The translations under genes and the position numbers were made by a program. From Cronobacter sakazakii (lineage in GTDB: Bacteria; Pseudomonadota; Gammaproteobacteria; Enterobacterales; Enterobacteriaceae): DNA of 64,000 nucleotides. The stretch covers positions 3,534,001 to 3,598,000 of the forward strand of contig NZ_CP011047.1 in assembly GCF_000982825.1 (NCBI RefSeq), given 5' to 3'. A model generated the notes under the pieces. It searched no databases, was not told the origin of the DNA, and saw only the letters and a list, made by a program, of their open reading frames with translations. How positions within the stretch are numbered: position 1 is the first letter of the stretch; each line of letters begins with the position of its first letter. Of this stretch, positions 8,702 through 16,525 are shown in pieces.

Positions 8702-9622
8702 ATGGCTCTGGAACCTGAAATTGCACGTCTTGTTGATGACTTTATCACAGCGGGCCGCCCCTCCCCGCGCACGCAGACATTTGAAGAGCGTCGCGCAGGT
8801 TATATCGCCAGTACGGCGCTCGCCGGTGTTCCTGAGAGCCGCGTGAATATTGAAGATACGACGATTGACGCTATTCCTTTACGTATTTTCTCGCCTCTGA
8901 ATAGAGAGAACGCGCTCCCGGCGATTATCTATTATCACGGCGGCTGTTTTGTGAGCGGCGGGTTTGCTACACATGATAATCAACTGCGCCAGTTGGCCTT
9001 TTTAAGTGGTTGTCGGGTGATTGCGGTGCAATACCGTTTAGCGCCAGAGCATACTTATCCCGCCGCACATGATGATGCCGAACGCGCCGCGCAGCTTATC
9101 TGGCGGAACGCGGAAACACTGGGTATAGAGCGCCGCCACATAACATTTATGGGCGACAGCGCGGGCGGTCATCTGGCGCTGATAACCGCTCTGCGATTAA
9201 AAAATAGCGGCGCGTGGCTGCCCCGCCAGCTGGTGTTGATTTATCCGATGCTGGACGCCACGGCATCCTCTGAGAGTTATCTGTCAAACGGTCGCGATTA
9301 TGTCCTGACAAGCGACGCGTTTCTGAGCGGTTTCGAGGCTTATCTTGCTGATACTGATGTTTTGCACCCTGAAGCCAGCCCGTTATTTCGTAATGATTTC
9401 GCAGGATTACCGCCGGTACATATCATTAACGCGGAATATGATGCGTTACGTGATGAAGGCGAAGCGCTGTTTGCGCGAATGACGCAGCAAGGGGTGAACT
9501 GCACGGCACAGCGTTATCTCGGCGTTATTCACGGTTTCTTTCAGCTTGGCTGCATCAGCCAGGCCGCGCGCAATGTAATGCAGGATATTTGTGCCTTAAT
9601 ACGTTCAGGAAATACGCATTAG
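8702..9622 (+). CDS. Alpha/beta hydrolase (acetyl esterase/lipase, HSL family)
   Basis: A 306-residue cytoplasmic serine hydrolase of the alpha/beta hydrolase fold-3 (hormone-sensitive-lipase-like) family. The oxyanion-hole motif reads HGGCFVSGG (usual HGGG), the nucleophile lies in GDSAGGHLAL, the acid is probably the Asp in NAEYDALRDEGE and the His is in VIHGFF. No signal peptide is seen. An AAGGA ribosome site precedes the ATG. It follows the broken LysR gene on the same strand with a 221-bp gap, so the regulator may once have controlled it. The substrate is unknown; short-chain esters are typical for the family. Confidence 0.88.
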   Translation: MALEPEIARLVDDFITAGRPSPRTQTFEERRAGYIASTALAGVPESRVNIEDTTIDAIPLRIFSPLNRENALPAIIYYHGGCFVSGGFATHDNQLRQLAFLSGCRVIAVQYRLAPEHTYPAAHDDAERAAQLIWRNAETLGIERRHITFMGDSAGGHLALITALRLKNSGAWLPRQLVLIYPMLDATASSESYLSNGRDYVLTSDAFLSGFEAYLADTDVLHPEASPLFRNDFAGLPPVHIINAEYDALRDEGEALFARMTQQGVNCTAQRYLGVIHGFFQLGCISQAARNVMQDICALIRSGNTH

Positions 9623-9632
9623 GGCGCTGCAT

Positions 9633-10079
9633 TTACCCAAGCGGTCTGGAGAGAATAATGAGCCCCTGATGCTCGTCGAACCCATGTTTGCGGTAGAAGA
9701 AATCGGAGGGGTAAGCTTTATGGGTGTTGAGAATGATCGCATTCAGACCTTCGTTTAAAGAACGATCGGCGATGAAATTCATCAGCGCGCTACCAACACC
9801 CTTTCCCTGACAATCGGGATCGACGAAAAATTCATCGATATAATACTCAACGCCCCCCGGCCACGGTTTCTTAAAACCGATGCTCACTGCGACTATTTTC
9901 TCGTCATATCTGGCAATGTAACCTCTGAAATAATTATTTTTCAGATGTTGCTGGATAAAAGCGATGACCGGCGCCAGCTCGCTCTTTTCAAACCAGGGCG
10001 CTTCTTTATAGACCTTACAGTAGAGATGGGCGCATTCGGTGATATGGGTATCGTTAAGCGCTGAAAAATCAATTTTCAT
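9633..10079 (-). CDS. GNAT N-acetyltransferase
   Basis: A 148-residue acetyltransferase. The acetyl-CoA binding loop is CQGKGVGSALMNFI (Q/RxxGxG/A), preceded by the strand YIDEFFVDPD; the C-terminus has DFFYRKHGF, typical of the last GNAT strand-helix. It converges with the hydrolase gene, 10 bp between stops. The domain is clear but I cannot assign a substrate. Confidence 0.85.
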   Translation of the reverse strand: MKIDFSALNDTHITECAHLYCKVYKEAPWFEKSELAPVIAFIQQHLKNNYFRGYIARYDEKIVAVSIGFKKPWPGGVEYYIDEFFVDPDCQGKGVGSALMNFIADRSLNEGLNAIILNTHKAYPSDFFYRKHGFDEHQGLIILSRPLG

Positions 10080-10193
10080 TTAAGTCCCTGCGTCAGCCGG
10101 TTTACGGATCAGGCAAATCTACTTCACCGCACAGAAAAGTGTCAAAAAGAAGGCGTCAGAAAGGAGCAATGAAAGCGAGTTTTAGCAGCTAAA

Positions 10194-10233
10194 AATGACA
10201 GCGTCAGGCGGCCTGATCAAGTGCCTGACGCTG
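10194..10233 (-). terminator. Terminator of eco
   Basis: An 11-bp perfect inverted repeat CAGCGTCAGGC/GCCTGACGCTG (10199-10209 with 10223-10233) starts 18 nt after the ecotin stop. On the minus strand it is followed by TCATTTTTAG. Confidence 0.75.
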
Positions 10234-10250
10234 CGAATCATCGAGAGGCG

Positions 10251-10760
10251 TTATTTCTTGTTAGCGCTAACGAGGGTCTCGTTCGCTTTCCAGAGGCGAT
10301 ATTTCACGTCGATATTTTCGGGCGCATACACCACCACCGGCAGCTTGCTGTTGTAATTCAGCATGCCATTTTCACCAAGGTTTGCGGTGACGAATTTTTT
10401 CTCTTTTTTACCGTCCGGGCAGGCCATCATGGTTGAGGTATACATGACCGAGCCGTCTGCATTTTTGGCGGACTCAAACGTGTAATAGTCATATCCCCAG
10501 CCTTCGAGTGTTTTACGCTCAAATTTTCCGGCCAGCTGATGCTTATTACAATCAACGTCAAGGGTCTGGCCTATAACCAGTTCGACTTTGTAGGATGCTT
10601 CATCCTGGCGCTCAGGCAAGTCGATCACCTGACGAACCATGCCTTTTTCCGCCTTTGGGAAAGGCGCGGTATTTTTAGACGTTTTTTCGGCGGCGAATAC
10701 GCTACCGGAAATGCAACCGGCAGCAGCCAGGCTTAACATGAGCGCTGAAATTTTATTCAT
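10251..10760 (-). CDS. eco: Ecotin, periplasmic serine protease inhibitor
   Basis: A dimeric periplasmic inhibitor of trypsin-fold serine proteases, thought to protect the cell from host or foreign proteases. The 169-residue precursor starts with a Sec signal (about residues 1-23, cleavage after SVFA). The reactive loop STMMACPDG is intact, with Met-Met at P1/P1'; the two cysteines (VDCNKH and MACPDG) form the known disulfide. The conserved C-terminal stretch NSKLPVVVYAP is present. It is monocistronic, with its own terminator. In E. coli eco lies elsewhere on the map, so its place here is part of the accessory segment. Confidence 0.97.
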   Translation of the reverse strand: MNKISALMLSLAAAGCISGSVFAAEKTSKNTAPFPKAEKGMVRQVIDLPERQDEASYKVELVIGQTLDVDCNKHQLAGKFERKTLEGWGYDYYTFESAKNADGSVMYTSTMMACPDGKKEKKFVTANLGENGMLNYNSKLPVVVYAPENIDVKYRLWKANETLVSANKK

Positions 10761-10966
10761 TATGAAAGTTCTCCACAGGTTTTAGCTCCACGGTAAAAAC
10801 TGAATTCAATTTCAAAAACCGTGACAATCACTGCCATATTATTCATAAGCAGTTTTTTATGTCACCCTCACGCAAACCATAGCTAATTTTTCTCTGTATC
10901 ATTTATTTTACATCGCGTAAAAATCAACGGTTACTCACGTTAATAATCGTTAACCGGCTTAGCGCT

Positions 10967-11416
10967 TCAGAACCGCGGTGCGATACCATGCTTCGGCGAT
11001 TTAATATTGGCTGCCCAGACTTTGATCTCCTTCTGGCTCATTAAAGTAAAATCTGAACGCAGCTTTTCGACGAGCGCGTTGACTTTATCGGCGTCACGTA
11101 CCAGATAGTGCTCAATCTTTTCTGAGCCCTGCTGGGTACAAAAATAGTCAGCGGGAATGATGTCACTGTTGATTTCCAGTGCTCTTGGCTGCTCCGGGCA
11201 TTTTCCTGGCGTCAGAGAAGAGATCACCATATTCGCTGAACGGAAACCCGCCTGCGAAATACTCAGCATGACCGGACTGCCCCCGGCGGTCTGGGTCATA
11301 TCATATAAAACCGCGTCTTTTTCATACCACGTATTATATTCGCGGCCCTGAACCACAGCGCTGGCAGGGCCAGTGCTGCCAAGAAAAAGGCAGCACATCA
11401 GAAAGGATTTTTTCAT
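10967..11416 (-). CDS. Secreted protein of unknown function
   Basis: A 149-residue protein with a clear signal peptide (MKKSFLMCCLFLGSTGPASA, cleavage about residue 20); the cysteines in the signal do not form a standard lipobox, so the mature protein is probably soluble in the periplasm. Two cysteines in the mature part (PGKCPEQ and DYFCTQQ) could form a disulfide. I do not recognise the family. It lies between eco and proP, both on the same strand, with more than 150 bp on each side, so it is probably transcribed on its own. Confidence 0.75.
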   Translation of the reverse strand: MKKSFLMCCLFLGSTGPASAVVQGREYNTWYEKDAVLYDMTQTAGGSPVMLSISQAGFRSANMVISSLTPGKCPEQPRALEINSDIIPADYFCTQQGSEKIEHYLVRDADKVNALVEKLRSDFTLMSQKEIKVWAANIKSPKHGIAPRF

Positions 11417-11542
11417 TGTTATTCATTGCCGGTGTGTGTGCAGCGATCATTCACAATCTGATTTTAAGAATCAAGCTATTAAGTTTTTACTGAGTACAAC
11501 GGAATGCGGGGATTCAGGAATAACTAAAGGCAGGTAAAGCAG

Positions 11543-11570
11543 GAAAAAGAAAAGCCCCCGCAGGGGCTTT
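11543..11570 (-). terminator. Terminator of proP
   Basis: Perfect 8-bp stem AAAGCCCC/GGGGCTTT with a 4-nt loop, 5 bp after the proP stop, followed on the minus strand by TTTTC and TTTTTCC runs. Confidence 0.9.
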
Positions 11571-11574
11571 AGTC

Positions 11575-13080
11575 TTACTCGTTAATGCGAGGATGCTGAT
11601 CAACCAGACGGGTGCGTTTCTCCTGCAACTCGGCGATCTCTTTATCAATATCTTCAATTTTCTGTTCGATATTGTCATGGTGCTCACGCAGAATTTCGCG
11701 CGCCTCCTGGATATCCGATGCCGCAGGCGTCGCGCCCTTCAGCGGACGGTTTGCCGTCTCTTTCATCGTCAGGCCAGTAATCAGACCAATGACCGCGATA
11801 ACCATCAGGTAATAAGCTGGCATCATCAGGTTTTCTGTACCTTCCACAAGCCATGCTGTCACGGTCGGCGTCAGACCGGCAATCAATACCGAGATATTGA
11901 ACGCGCTTGCCAGTGCGCTGTAGCGGATGTGCGTCGGGAACATCGCCGGGAGCGAAGATGCCATCACACCGGTAAAGCAGTTCAGGATCACCGCCAGCAT
12001 CAGCAGACCAGAGAAAATCAGGCCGATAACGTTACTGTTAATCAGGACGAACGCAGGGATGGCGAGCACCATCAGCGCCACGCTCCCAAAAATCACGAAC
12101 GGGCGACGACCAAAACGGTCGCTCAGCAGGCCCATCACCGGCTGGACAAACAGCATACCGATCATAATCGCGATAATAATCAGCACGCCATGCTCTTCCG
12201 AGTAGTGCAGATTATGCGACAGATAGCTCGGCATATAAGTAAGCAGCATGTAATAGGTCACGTTGGTGGAAATCACCAGACCGATACACGCCAGCAGGCT
12301 GCGCCAGTGTTTAGTCGCAATCTCTTTAAAGGAGACTTTCGGGCCGTGCTGCAAACCTTCGCGATCGCCCTGCTCCAGCTTATCAACATGCTGCTGGAAC
12401 GCCGGCGTTTCTTCCAGCGCATGGCGCAGGTAGAGACCAATCAGGCCAAGCGGCAGCGCCAGGAAGAACGGCAGTCGCCAGCCCCAGCTCAGGAAATTCT
12501 CTTCGCCAAGGATAGCAGAGATAAGCACCACCACGCCTGCGCCCAGTACGAAGCCCGCAATAGAGCCGAAATCCAGCCAGCTGCCCATAAACCCACGTTT
12601 ACGGTCCGGGGAATATTCCGCGACAAATATTGACGCGCCCGTATATTCGCCGCCTACCGAGAACCCCTGCGCCATTTTACAGAGTAACAGCAGGACAGGC
12701 GCCCAGATACCTATCGACGCATACGAGGGAATAAGCCCGATACAGAATGTACTGACGGACATAATCACAATGGTTATGGCGAGGATTTTCTGACGACCAT
12801 ATTTATCGCCGAGCATCCCGAAGAACAGACCGCCCAACGGACGAATAAGAAAGGGAACCGAAAACGTCGCCAGCGCGGCGATCATCTGCACGCTTGGGTT
12901 GGCATCCGGGAAAAACACTTTGCCGAGCGCGTAAGCCACAAAGCCATACACACCAAAATCAAACCACTCCATCGCGTTACCGAGAGAGGCTGCGGTAATC
13001 GCCTTACGAAGTTTCGCATCATCAATAATCGTGACGTCACTCAGAGAGATCGGTTCTACTTTTTTTCTTTTAAGCTTCAT
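11575..13080 (-). CDS. proP: Proline/glycine betaine:H+ symporter
   Basis: An inner-membrane osmoprotectant transporter of the major facilitator superfamily: it imports proline, glycine betaine and related solutes with protons during osmotic upshift. The 501-residue protein aligns with E. coli ProP from the N-terminal LKRKKVEPISL to the end. Twelve membrane segments, MFS loop motifs GDKYGRQK and DRFGRRP, and a C-terminal antiparallel coiled coil (about 455-498, HDNIEQKIEDIDKEIAELQEKR) linked to osmosensing are present. Start at 13080 is chosen because GAGGAT precedes it; another ATG lies four codons upstream. Cronobacter genomes are reported to hold several ProP copies; this one sits between unknown secreted genes, away from the E. 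coli locus. Confidence 0.95.
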   Translation of the reverse strand: MKLKRKKVEPISLSDVTIIDDAKLRKAITAASLGNAMEWFDFGVYGFVAYALGKVFFPDANPSVQMIAALATFSVPFLIRPLGGLFFGMLGDKYGRQKILAITIVIMSVSTFCIGLIPSYASIGIWAPVLLLLCKMAQGFSVGGEYTGASIFVAEYSPDRKRGFMGSWLDFGSIAGFVLGAGVVVLISAILGEENFLSWGWRLPFFLALPLGLIGLYLRHALEETPAFQQHVDKLEQGDREGLQHGPKVSFKEIATKHWRSLLACIGLVISTNVTYYMLLTYMPSYLSHNLHYSEEHGVLIIIAIMIGMLFVQPVMGLLSDRFGRRPFVIFGSVALMVLAIPAFVLINSNVIGLIFSGLLMLAVILNCFTGVMASSLPAMFPTHIRYSALASAFNISVLIAGLTPTVTAWLVEGTENLMMPAYYLMVIAVIGLITGLTMKETANRPLKGATPAASDIQEAREILREHHDNIEQKIEDIDKEIAELQEKRTRLVDQHPRINE

Positions 13081-13291
13081 ATCCATCCTCATTGAATTCG
13101 CTCTTTGACTTGGGTGGCGGTCAGCCGCTTCCCTCAGTCCGCTTCCTTAGCGATAAAGAAGCCTTATCTTTCCAGGACTTCCTTTAAGAGCGTAGCAGGA
13201 TCTCGTCCCGCTGTTAGTAATGACACATCCGAATGTGCTTACCTGCGTTTTCAGATGCCTGACCCTTCTTTACCCTAACAGCGAACAAATT

Positions 13292-13307
13292 TGCGATCAA
13301 CTTCACA
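13292..13307 (-). promoter_or_regulatory. CRP site upstream of proP
   Basis: Minus-strand TGTGAAGTTGATCGCA matches TGTGA-N6-TCACA at nine of ten positions. It lies about 210 nt before the proP start. The E. coli proP P1 promoter has a very similar CRP site. Confidence 0.75.
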
Positions 13308-13545
13308 GTTTATTTTATCGCGTTTAAGCGCCTTGATTTGGCATATTTCATTAGTGCGCTAAGGGATGTCAGGCGAAATACCTGGTTCTGTCAGGGATAA
13401 TTTTATCAGGGCATTGAGACTGGCTGAGAAGCAGGGAAATAGCGTTGTCAAATCATTATTCTGATAAGAATGAACTTACCGGTGCGCACGAGGGTGCATA
13501 AAAAATGTAAGAAACATTAAGTAAAATTATGGCGAATAGCAGTAA

Positions 13546-13576
13546 TAAAAAAGCCGAATCAGAGGATCCGGCTTTT
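13546..13576 (-). terminator. Terminator of small secreted protein gene
   Basis: Minus-strand stem AAAAGCCGGATC/GATTCGGCTTTT (one mismatch) continued by TTTTTTATTAC, starting about 28 nt after the stop at 13604. Confidence 0.85.
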
Positions 13577-13603
13577 ACTACGATAAAGCATCACTGACCT
13601 TCA

Positions 13604-13831
13604 TCAGGACCAGTCGCCTGCAACCAGCGTTTGCGTGTTAAACGCATTATTGATTGACTGGCCTGTCGAGGCTGCACCTGGCTGAAGACTGGTGCCTGCT
13701 TCGATGTCGCTTACGCGCCATCCGGCATACGGGGCTTTATTCTGTGAAGGCTGAGTCGTCGGGGTCGCGAAAGCGCTGAAGGAAAGCACGCTCAGCGCCA
13801 GGGCGGCGGCCGCGGTTTTGAGGGTATTCAT
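13604..13831 (-). CDS. Small secreted protein of unknown function
   Basis: A 75-residue protein with a Sec signal (MNTLKTAAAALALSVLSFSAFA, cut after SAFA), leaving a mature peptide of about 53 residues rich in Ser, Thr, Asn, Gln and Ala and without cysteine. The start at 13831 is preferred over an upstream in-frame ATG because AAAGAAGAGAT lies just before it and the signal then has a normal n-region. I do not recognise the family; it lacks the usual pattern of the DUF1471 stress proteins. Own terminator downstream, ydiY upstream on the same strand, so likely monocistronic. Confidence 0.75.
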   Translation of the reverse strand: MNTLKTAAAALALSVLSFSAFATPTTQPSQNKAPYAGWRVSDIEAGTSLQPGAASTGQSINNAFNTQTLVAGDWS

Positions 13832-14052
13832 TTTGTTATCTCTTCTTTGCAGCGTATAAATGGGTGACGTGTTATTCACCACCTGTGTATAAATGGTAGA
13901 TCCACATCACACTTTCGAATAGTCAAATTATTTGGTGTGCGACCTCAAAGAAACTGAACCCGGCTACAGCACACTGATAAAAAAGGCTTTTCATTAAACA
14001 CGCTGCAAAGGCAATAGACACACAATGCTAAAAGAAGCTGAAAGTAACGCAT

Positions 14053-14080
14053 TAAAAAAGGCTGGCAATGCCAGCCTTTC
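14053..14080 (-). terminator. Terminator of ydiY
   Basis: Perfect stem AAGGCTGGC/GCCAGCCTT with a short loop, 20 nt after the ydiY stop, with TTTTTTAAT following on the minus strand. Confidence 0.9.
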
Positions 14081-14101
14081 AGAGCCGCGCTAAAAGCGAC
14101 T

Positions 14102-14860
14102 TTACATACGATAACCCAGCGTAACCGAGGTGCGCGTATCGGTATGATCCGGCGCGCTCGCAGGCGGGTTAGAGTTCCAGGTCACGTTATAGGCGACTTT
14201 CAGGCCAAAATGTTCGTTGATAGCCACGTCCAGCGCCGTTTCGGAGTTGACGTTGGTATCTTCAGAGCCGAACACGGAAACGCCCTGTGTGAACTTAGCG
14301 TTATCGGTAAGCTGCCAGGTATAGATGCCAGACGCGTAACCCAGGCCCTGCGTTTTGGTATCGCCGTTGGTGTATTCGTCGTAACGCACACCCGGACCGA
14401 ATTCAAAACGCAGGCTGTGCACCGGGCCATTCAGGAACTGACGACCATAACCGAGCGTCAGCACGTCGCGCTCGCGATAGCCGTTATAACGGTCTGTCAG
14501 CCAGCTCGCCTGACCAAACAGGTAATCATAATCGGTTACGTTTACGCGGCTACGTCCGCCCACCGCATATTTTTCGGAGGAGCGTTCGTCATTAGAAGAG
14601 GTATTGCTGGCATTGCCCCAGAGCGACCAGGCGGTGGTTTCACCATACCAGGTCAGGTTGCTGTCAGCCGTTAAAGAAGAACTTTTGGTATTGCCGGTTT
14701 GTGCCAGGTAACCCGCGTTTAAATCACCTTCAAACGGTTTTTTCGCGGTGGAAGGATCGTCCATGACAGTAAAAACGGTATTATCAGCCATCGCGTGCTG
14801 GCTCAGCAGCGCGCCACCCGCCAGCAGCATAGCCAGGGGCACTGTCTTAAAAAGCTTCAT
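14102..14860 (-). CDS. ydiY: DUF481 outer-membrane protein YdiY
   Basis: A DUF481 family protein, predicted to be a small outer-membrane beta barrel; the E. coli member is described as acid-inducible and its function is unknown. Signal peptide about residues 1-25 (cut after SQHAMA). The mature part shows alternating beta strands (TWYGETTAWSLWGN, DYDYLFGQASWLTDRYNGYRERD, HSLRFEFGPGVRY) and ends in an aromatic-poor strand VTLGYRM. 252 residues from the start MKLFKT at 14860; an ATG six codons upstream has no better ribosome site. It is divergent from pfkB. A terminator-like hairpin sits 24-50 nt before its start and may attenuate it. Confidence 0.93.
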   Translation of the reverse strand: MKLFKTVPLAMLLAGGALLSQHAMADNTVFTVMDDPSTAKKPFEGDLNAGYLAQTGNTKSSSLTADSNLTWYGETTAWSLWGNASNTSSNDERSSEKYAVGGRSRVNVTDYDYLFGQASWLTDRYNGYRERDVLTLGYGRQFLNGPVHSLRFEFGPGVRYDEYTNGDTKTQGLGYASGIYTWQLTDNAKFTQGVSVFGSEDTNVNSETALDVAINEHFGLKVAYNVTWNSNPPASAPDHTDTRTSVTLGYRM

Positions 14861-14883
14861 GTTGATTTTCAGGTCCATACAAC

Positions 14884-14911
14884 AAAAAAAAGGACCATTA
14901 CGGTCCCGTAA
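14884..14911 (-). promoter_or_regulatory. Terminator-like hairpin in the ydiY leader
   Basis: On the minus strand, GGACC-GTAAT-GGTCC is followed by eight T, ending 24 nt before the ydiY ATG. Upstream bases create a competing pairing TTAC/GTAA across the first arm (TTACGGGACCGTAA). This is the layout of a transcription attenuator. It could instead be a fortuitous bidirectional terminator, since the plus strand also has TTTTTC beyond the stem. Confidence 0.55.
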
Positions 14912-15153
14912 CTTTTTCTCTGGATCAATAAAATCCGCCCACAGAAAGGTAACGAATTATAAAAAGGCACCTGTGGTTTAGCAATGAATTCCTTTCGCTA
15001 TTTAAGAATAAGCGGACTCTTAAAAATAAACTTTTATTTATATAGAACGGTCATCCGATTAATATCGGGCACAAGGTAAAATCAGCACGTTATTCACCCA
15101 CCGTCTGGCTGTCGGGTGCTACGCTTAGGGCAGTCTAAAAAAACGGAGGCGAT

Positions 15154-16083
15154 ATGGTACGTATTTATACGCTCACGCTGGCGCCCTCGCTCGACAGCGC
15201 CACAATCACGCCGCAAATCTATCCGGAAGGGAAACTACGCTGCAGCGCGCCGGTTTTTGAACCCGGCGGCGGCGGTATTAACGTCGCACGCGCCATCGTC
15301 CATCTGGGCGGCAGCGCCACGGCCCTCTTCCCGGCGGGTGGCGCGACGGGCGAGCATCTGGTCTCGCTGCTTAATGATGAAAAGGTCGCGGTCGAGACGG
15401 TTTCCGCCCGCGACTGGACCCGCCAGAATCTTCACGTGCATGTCGAATCGAGCGGCGAGCAATACCGCTTCGTTATGCCAGGCGCCACGATTACCGACGA
15501 TGAATTCCGCCAGCTGGAAGAAAAAGTGCTGACGATTGAATCGGGCGCAATCCTGGTCATCAGCGGCAGCCTGCCGCCCGGTGTCAGCGTGGAGAAACTC
15601 CAGCAACTGATTAAAGCGGCACGTGCGCAGGGGATTCGCCTGATTGTCGATAGCTCCGGTGACGCGCTGGCCGCCGCGCTGGAAGTTGGCGATATTGAAC
15701 TGGTTAAACCCAATCAGAAAGAGCTGGCGGCGCTGGTGAAACGCGATCTGACCGCGCCGGACGATGTCCGTAAAGCCGCAGAAGAACTGGTGCAAAAAGG
15801 GAAAGCCCGCCGCGTTGTGGTTTCACTGGGGCCGCAGGGGGCGCTCGGCGTTGACGGTAAAGACTGCGTGCAGGTCGTGCCGCCGCCGATGAAAAGCCAG
15901 AGTACGGTCGGCGCGGGCGACAGCATGGTCGGCGCCATGACGCTGCGCTTATCCCAGGATGCCCCGCTGCTGGATATGGTGCGTTATGGTGTGGCTGCCG
16001 GCAGCGCCGCTACTATCAATCAGGGTACGCGCCTCTGCTCGCTGGAGAATACCGAGAGTATTTACCACTGGCTGACACGCTAA
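15154..16083 (+). CDS. pfkB: 6-phosphofructokinase isozyme 2
   Basis: A PfkB/ribokinase-family kinase that phosphorylates fructose 6-phosphate with ATP; the minor glycolytic phosphofructokinase. 309 residues, as in E. coli. The N-terminal GGGGINVARAI signature and the C-terminal signature with anion hole and catalytic Asp (STVGAGDSMVGAM, about 250-262) are intact; VKPNQKEL is the known inhibitory/ATP-site stretch. GGAGGCG precedes the ATG. It is divergent from ydiY and followed 54 bp later by ydiZ. Confidence 0.98.
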   Translation: MVRIYTLTLAPSLDSATITPQIYPEGKLRCSAPVFEPGGGGINVARAIVHLGGSATALFPAGGATGEHLVSLLNDEKVAVETVSARDWTRQNLHVHVESSGEQYRFVMPGATITDDEFRQLEEKVLTIESGAILVISGSLPPGVSVEKLQQLIKAARAQGIRLIVDSSGDALAAALEVGDIELVKPNQKELAALVKRDLTAPDDVRKAAEELVQKGKARRVVVSLGPQGALGVDGKDCVQVVPPPMKSQSTVGAGDSMVGAMTLRLSQDAPLLDMVRYGVAAGSAATINQGTRLCSLENTESIYHWLTR

Positions 16084-16137
16084 CATTCCGGCCAGCCCCG
16101 GCGGGCTGGTATTTTATCGCTGACAATGAGGTTCGCC

Positions 16138-16428
16138 ATGAGTGAAGTGACCCGCTATGTCGTCACCGTGAAGTTTCATGAGAAAAGCCTGACCGATATT
16201 AACGAACTGAATAACCATCTGACCCGCGGTGGTTTCCAGCTCACGCTTGCCGACGATGACGGCAAAATTCACGAGCTGGGCACCAATACCTTCGGGCTGG
16301 TCAGCGCGCTCAGTGAGCAAGAGGTGGCTGAGCTGGTCGAAGGGCTTGGTGAGGCGGCGCTCGATCAGAAGCCGCAAGTCACCGTCACCACGTTCGAAAA
16401 CTGGCTGCGCGACAACGATACCGTCTGA
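16138..16428 (+). CDS. ydiZ: YdiZ, conserved protein of unknown function
   Basis: A 96-residue soluble protein, the length of E. coli YdiZ, found next to pfkB there too. The start MSEVTRYVVTVKFHE is preceded by AATGAGGTT. No catalytic motif or membrane segment is evident; the sequence alternates charged helices and strands (VAELVEGLGEAALDQ). Function is unknown. Probably co-transcribed with pfkB; a strong hairpin follows before yniA. Confidence 0.93.
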   Translation: MSEVTRYVVTVKFHEKSLTDINELNNHLTRGGFQLTLADDDGKIHELGTNTFGLVSALSEQEVAELVEGLGEAALDQKPQVTVTTFENWLRDNDTV

Positions 16429-16452
16429 CGTCGCCCGTGCGCGGCAGGTTGT

Positions 16453-16484
16453 GCGCCCGCGCAGATTTTCGTCTGCACGGGCGC
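16453..16484. repeat. Strong intergenic hairpin between ydiZ and yniA
   Basis: GCGCCCG-C-GCAGA, hexaloop TTTTCG, TCTGC-A-CGGGCGC: a stem of 12 pairs with one C-A mismatch. It lacks a downstream T run on either strand, so it resembles a REP-like or mRNA-stabilising element rather than a terminator. Confidence 0.6.
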
Positions 16485-16525
16485 GTTAAGCTGATGTTCT
16501 TTACGGGAAACCTGGGAGAGTAATC

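Larger units (their letters stand above)
13081..13603. other. Long proP upstream region
   Basis: This 523-bp gap contains the proP control region, including a CRP-type site, and the terminator of the small secreted gene at its right end. No ORF of interest is seen. The length fits the two-promoter arrangement of E. coli proP (a CRP-repressed distal promoter and a Fis/RpoS-dependent proximal one); I could identify only the CRP site with confidence. Confidence 0.6.

Noticed and set aside
8506..8772. Minus-strand 88-codon frame upstream of the hydrolase
   Set aside because: It covers the hydrolase start in antisense and lacks a ribosome site; the cysteines in it do not form a motif.
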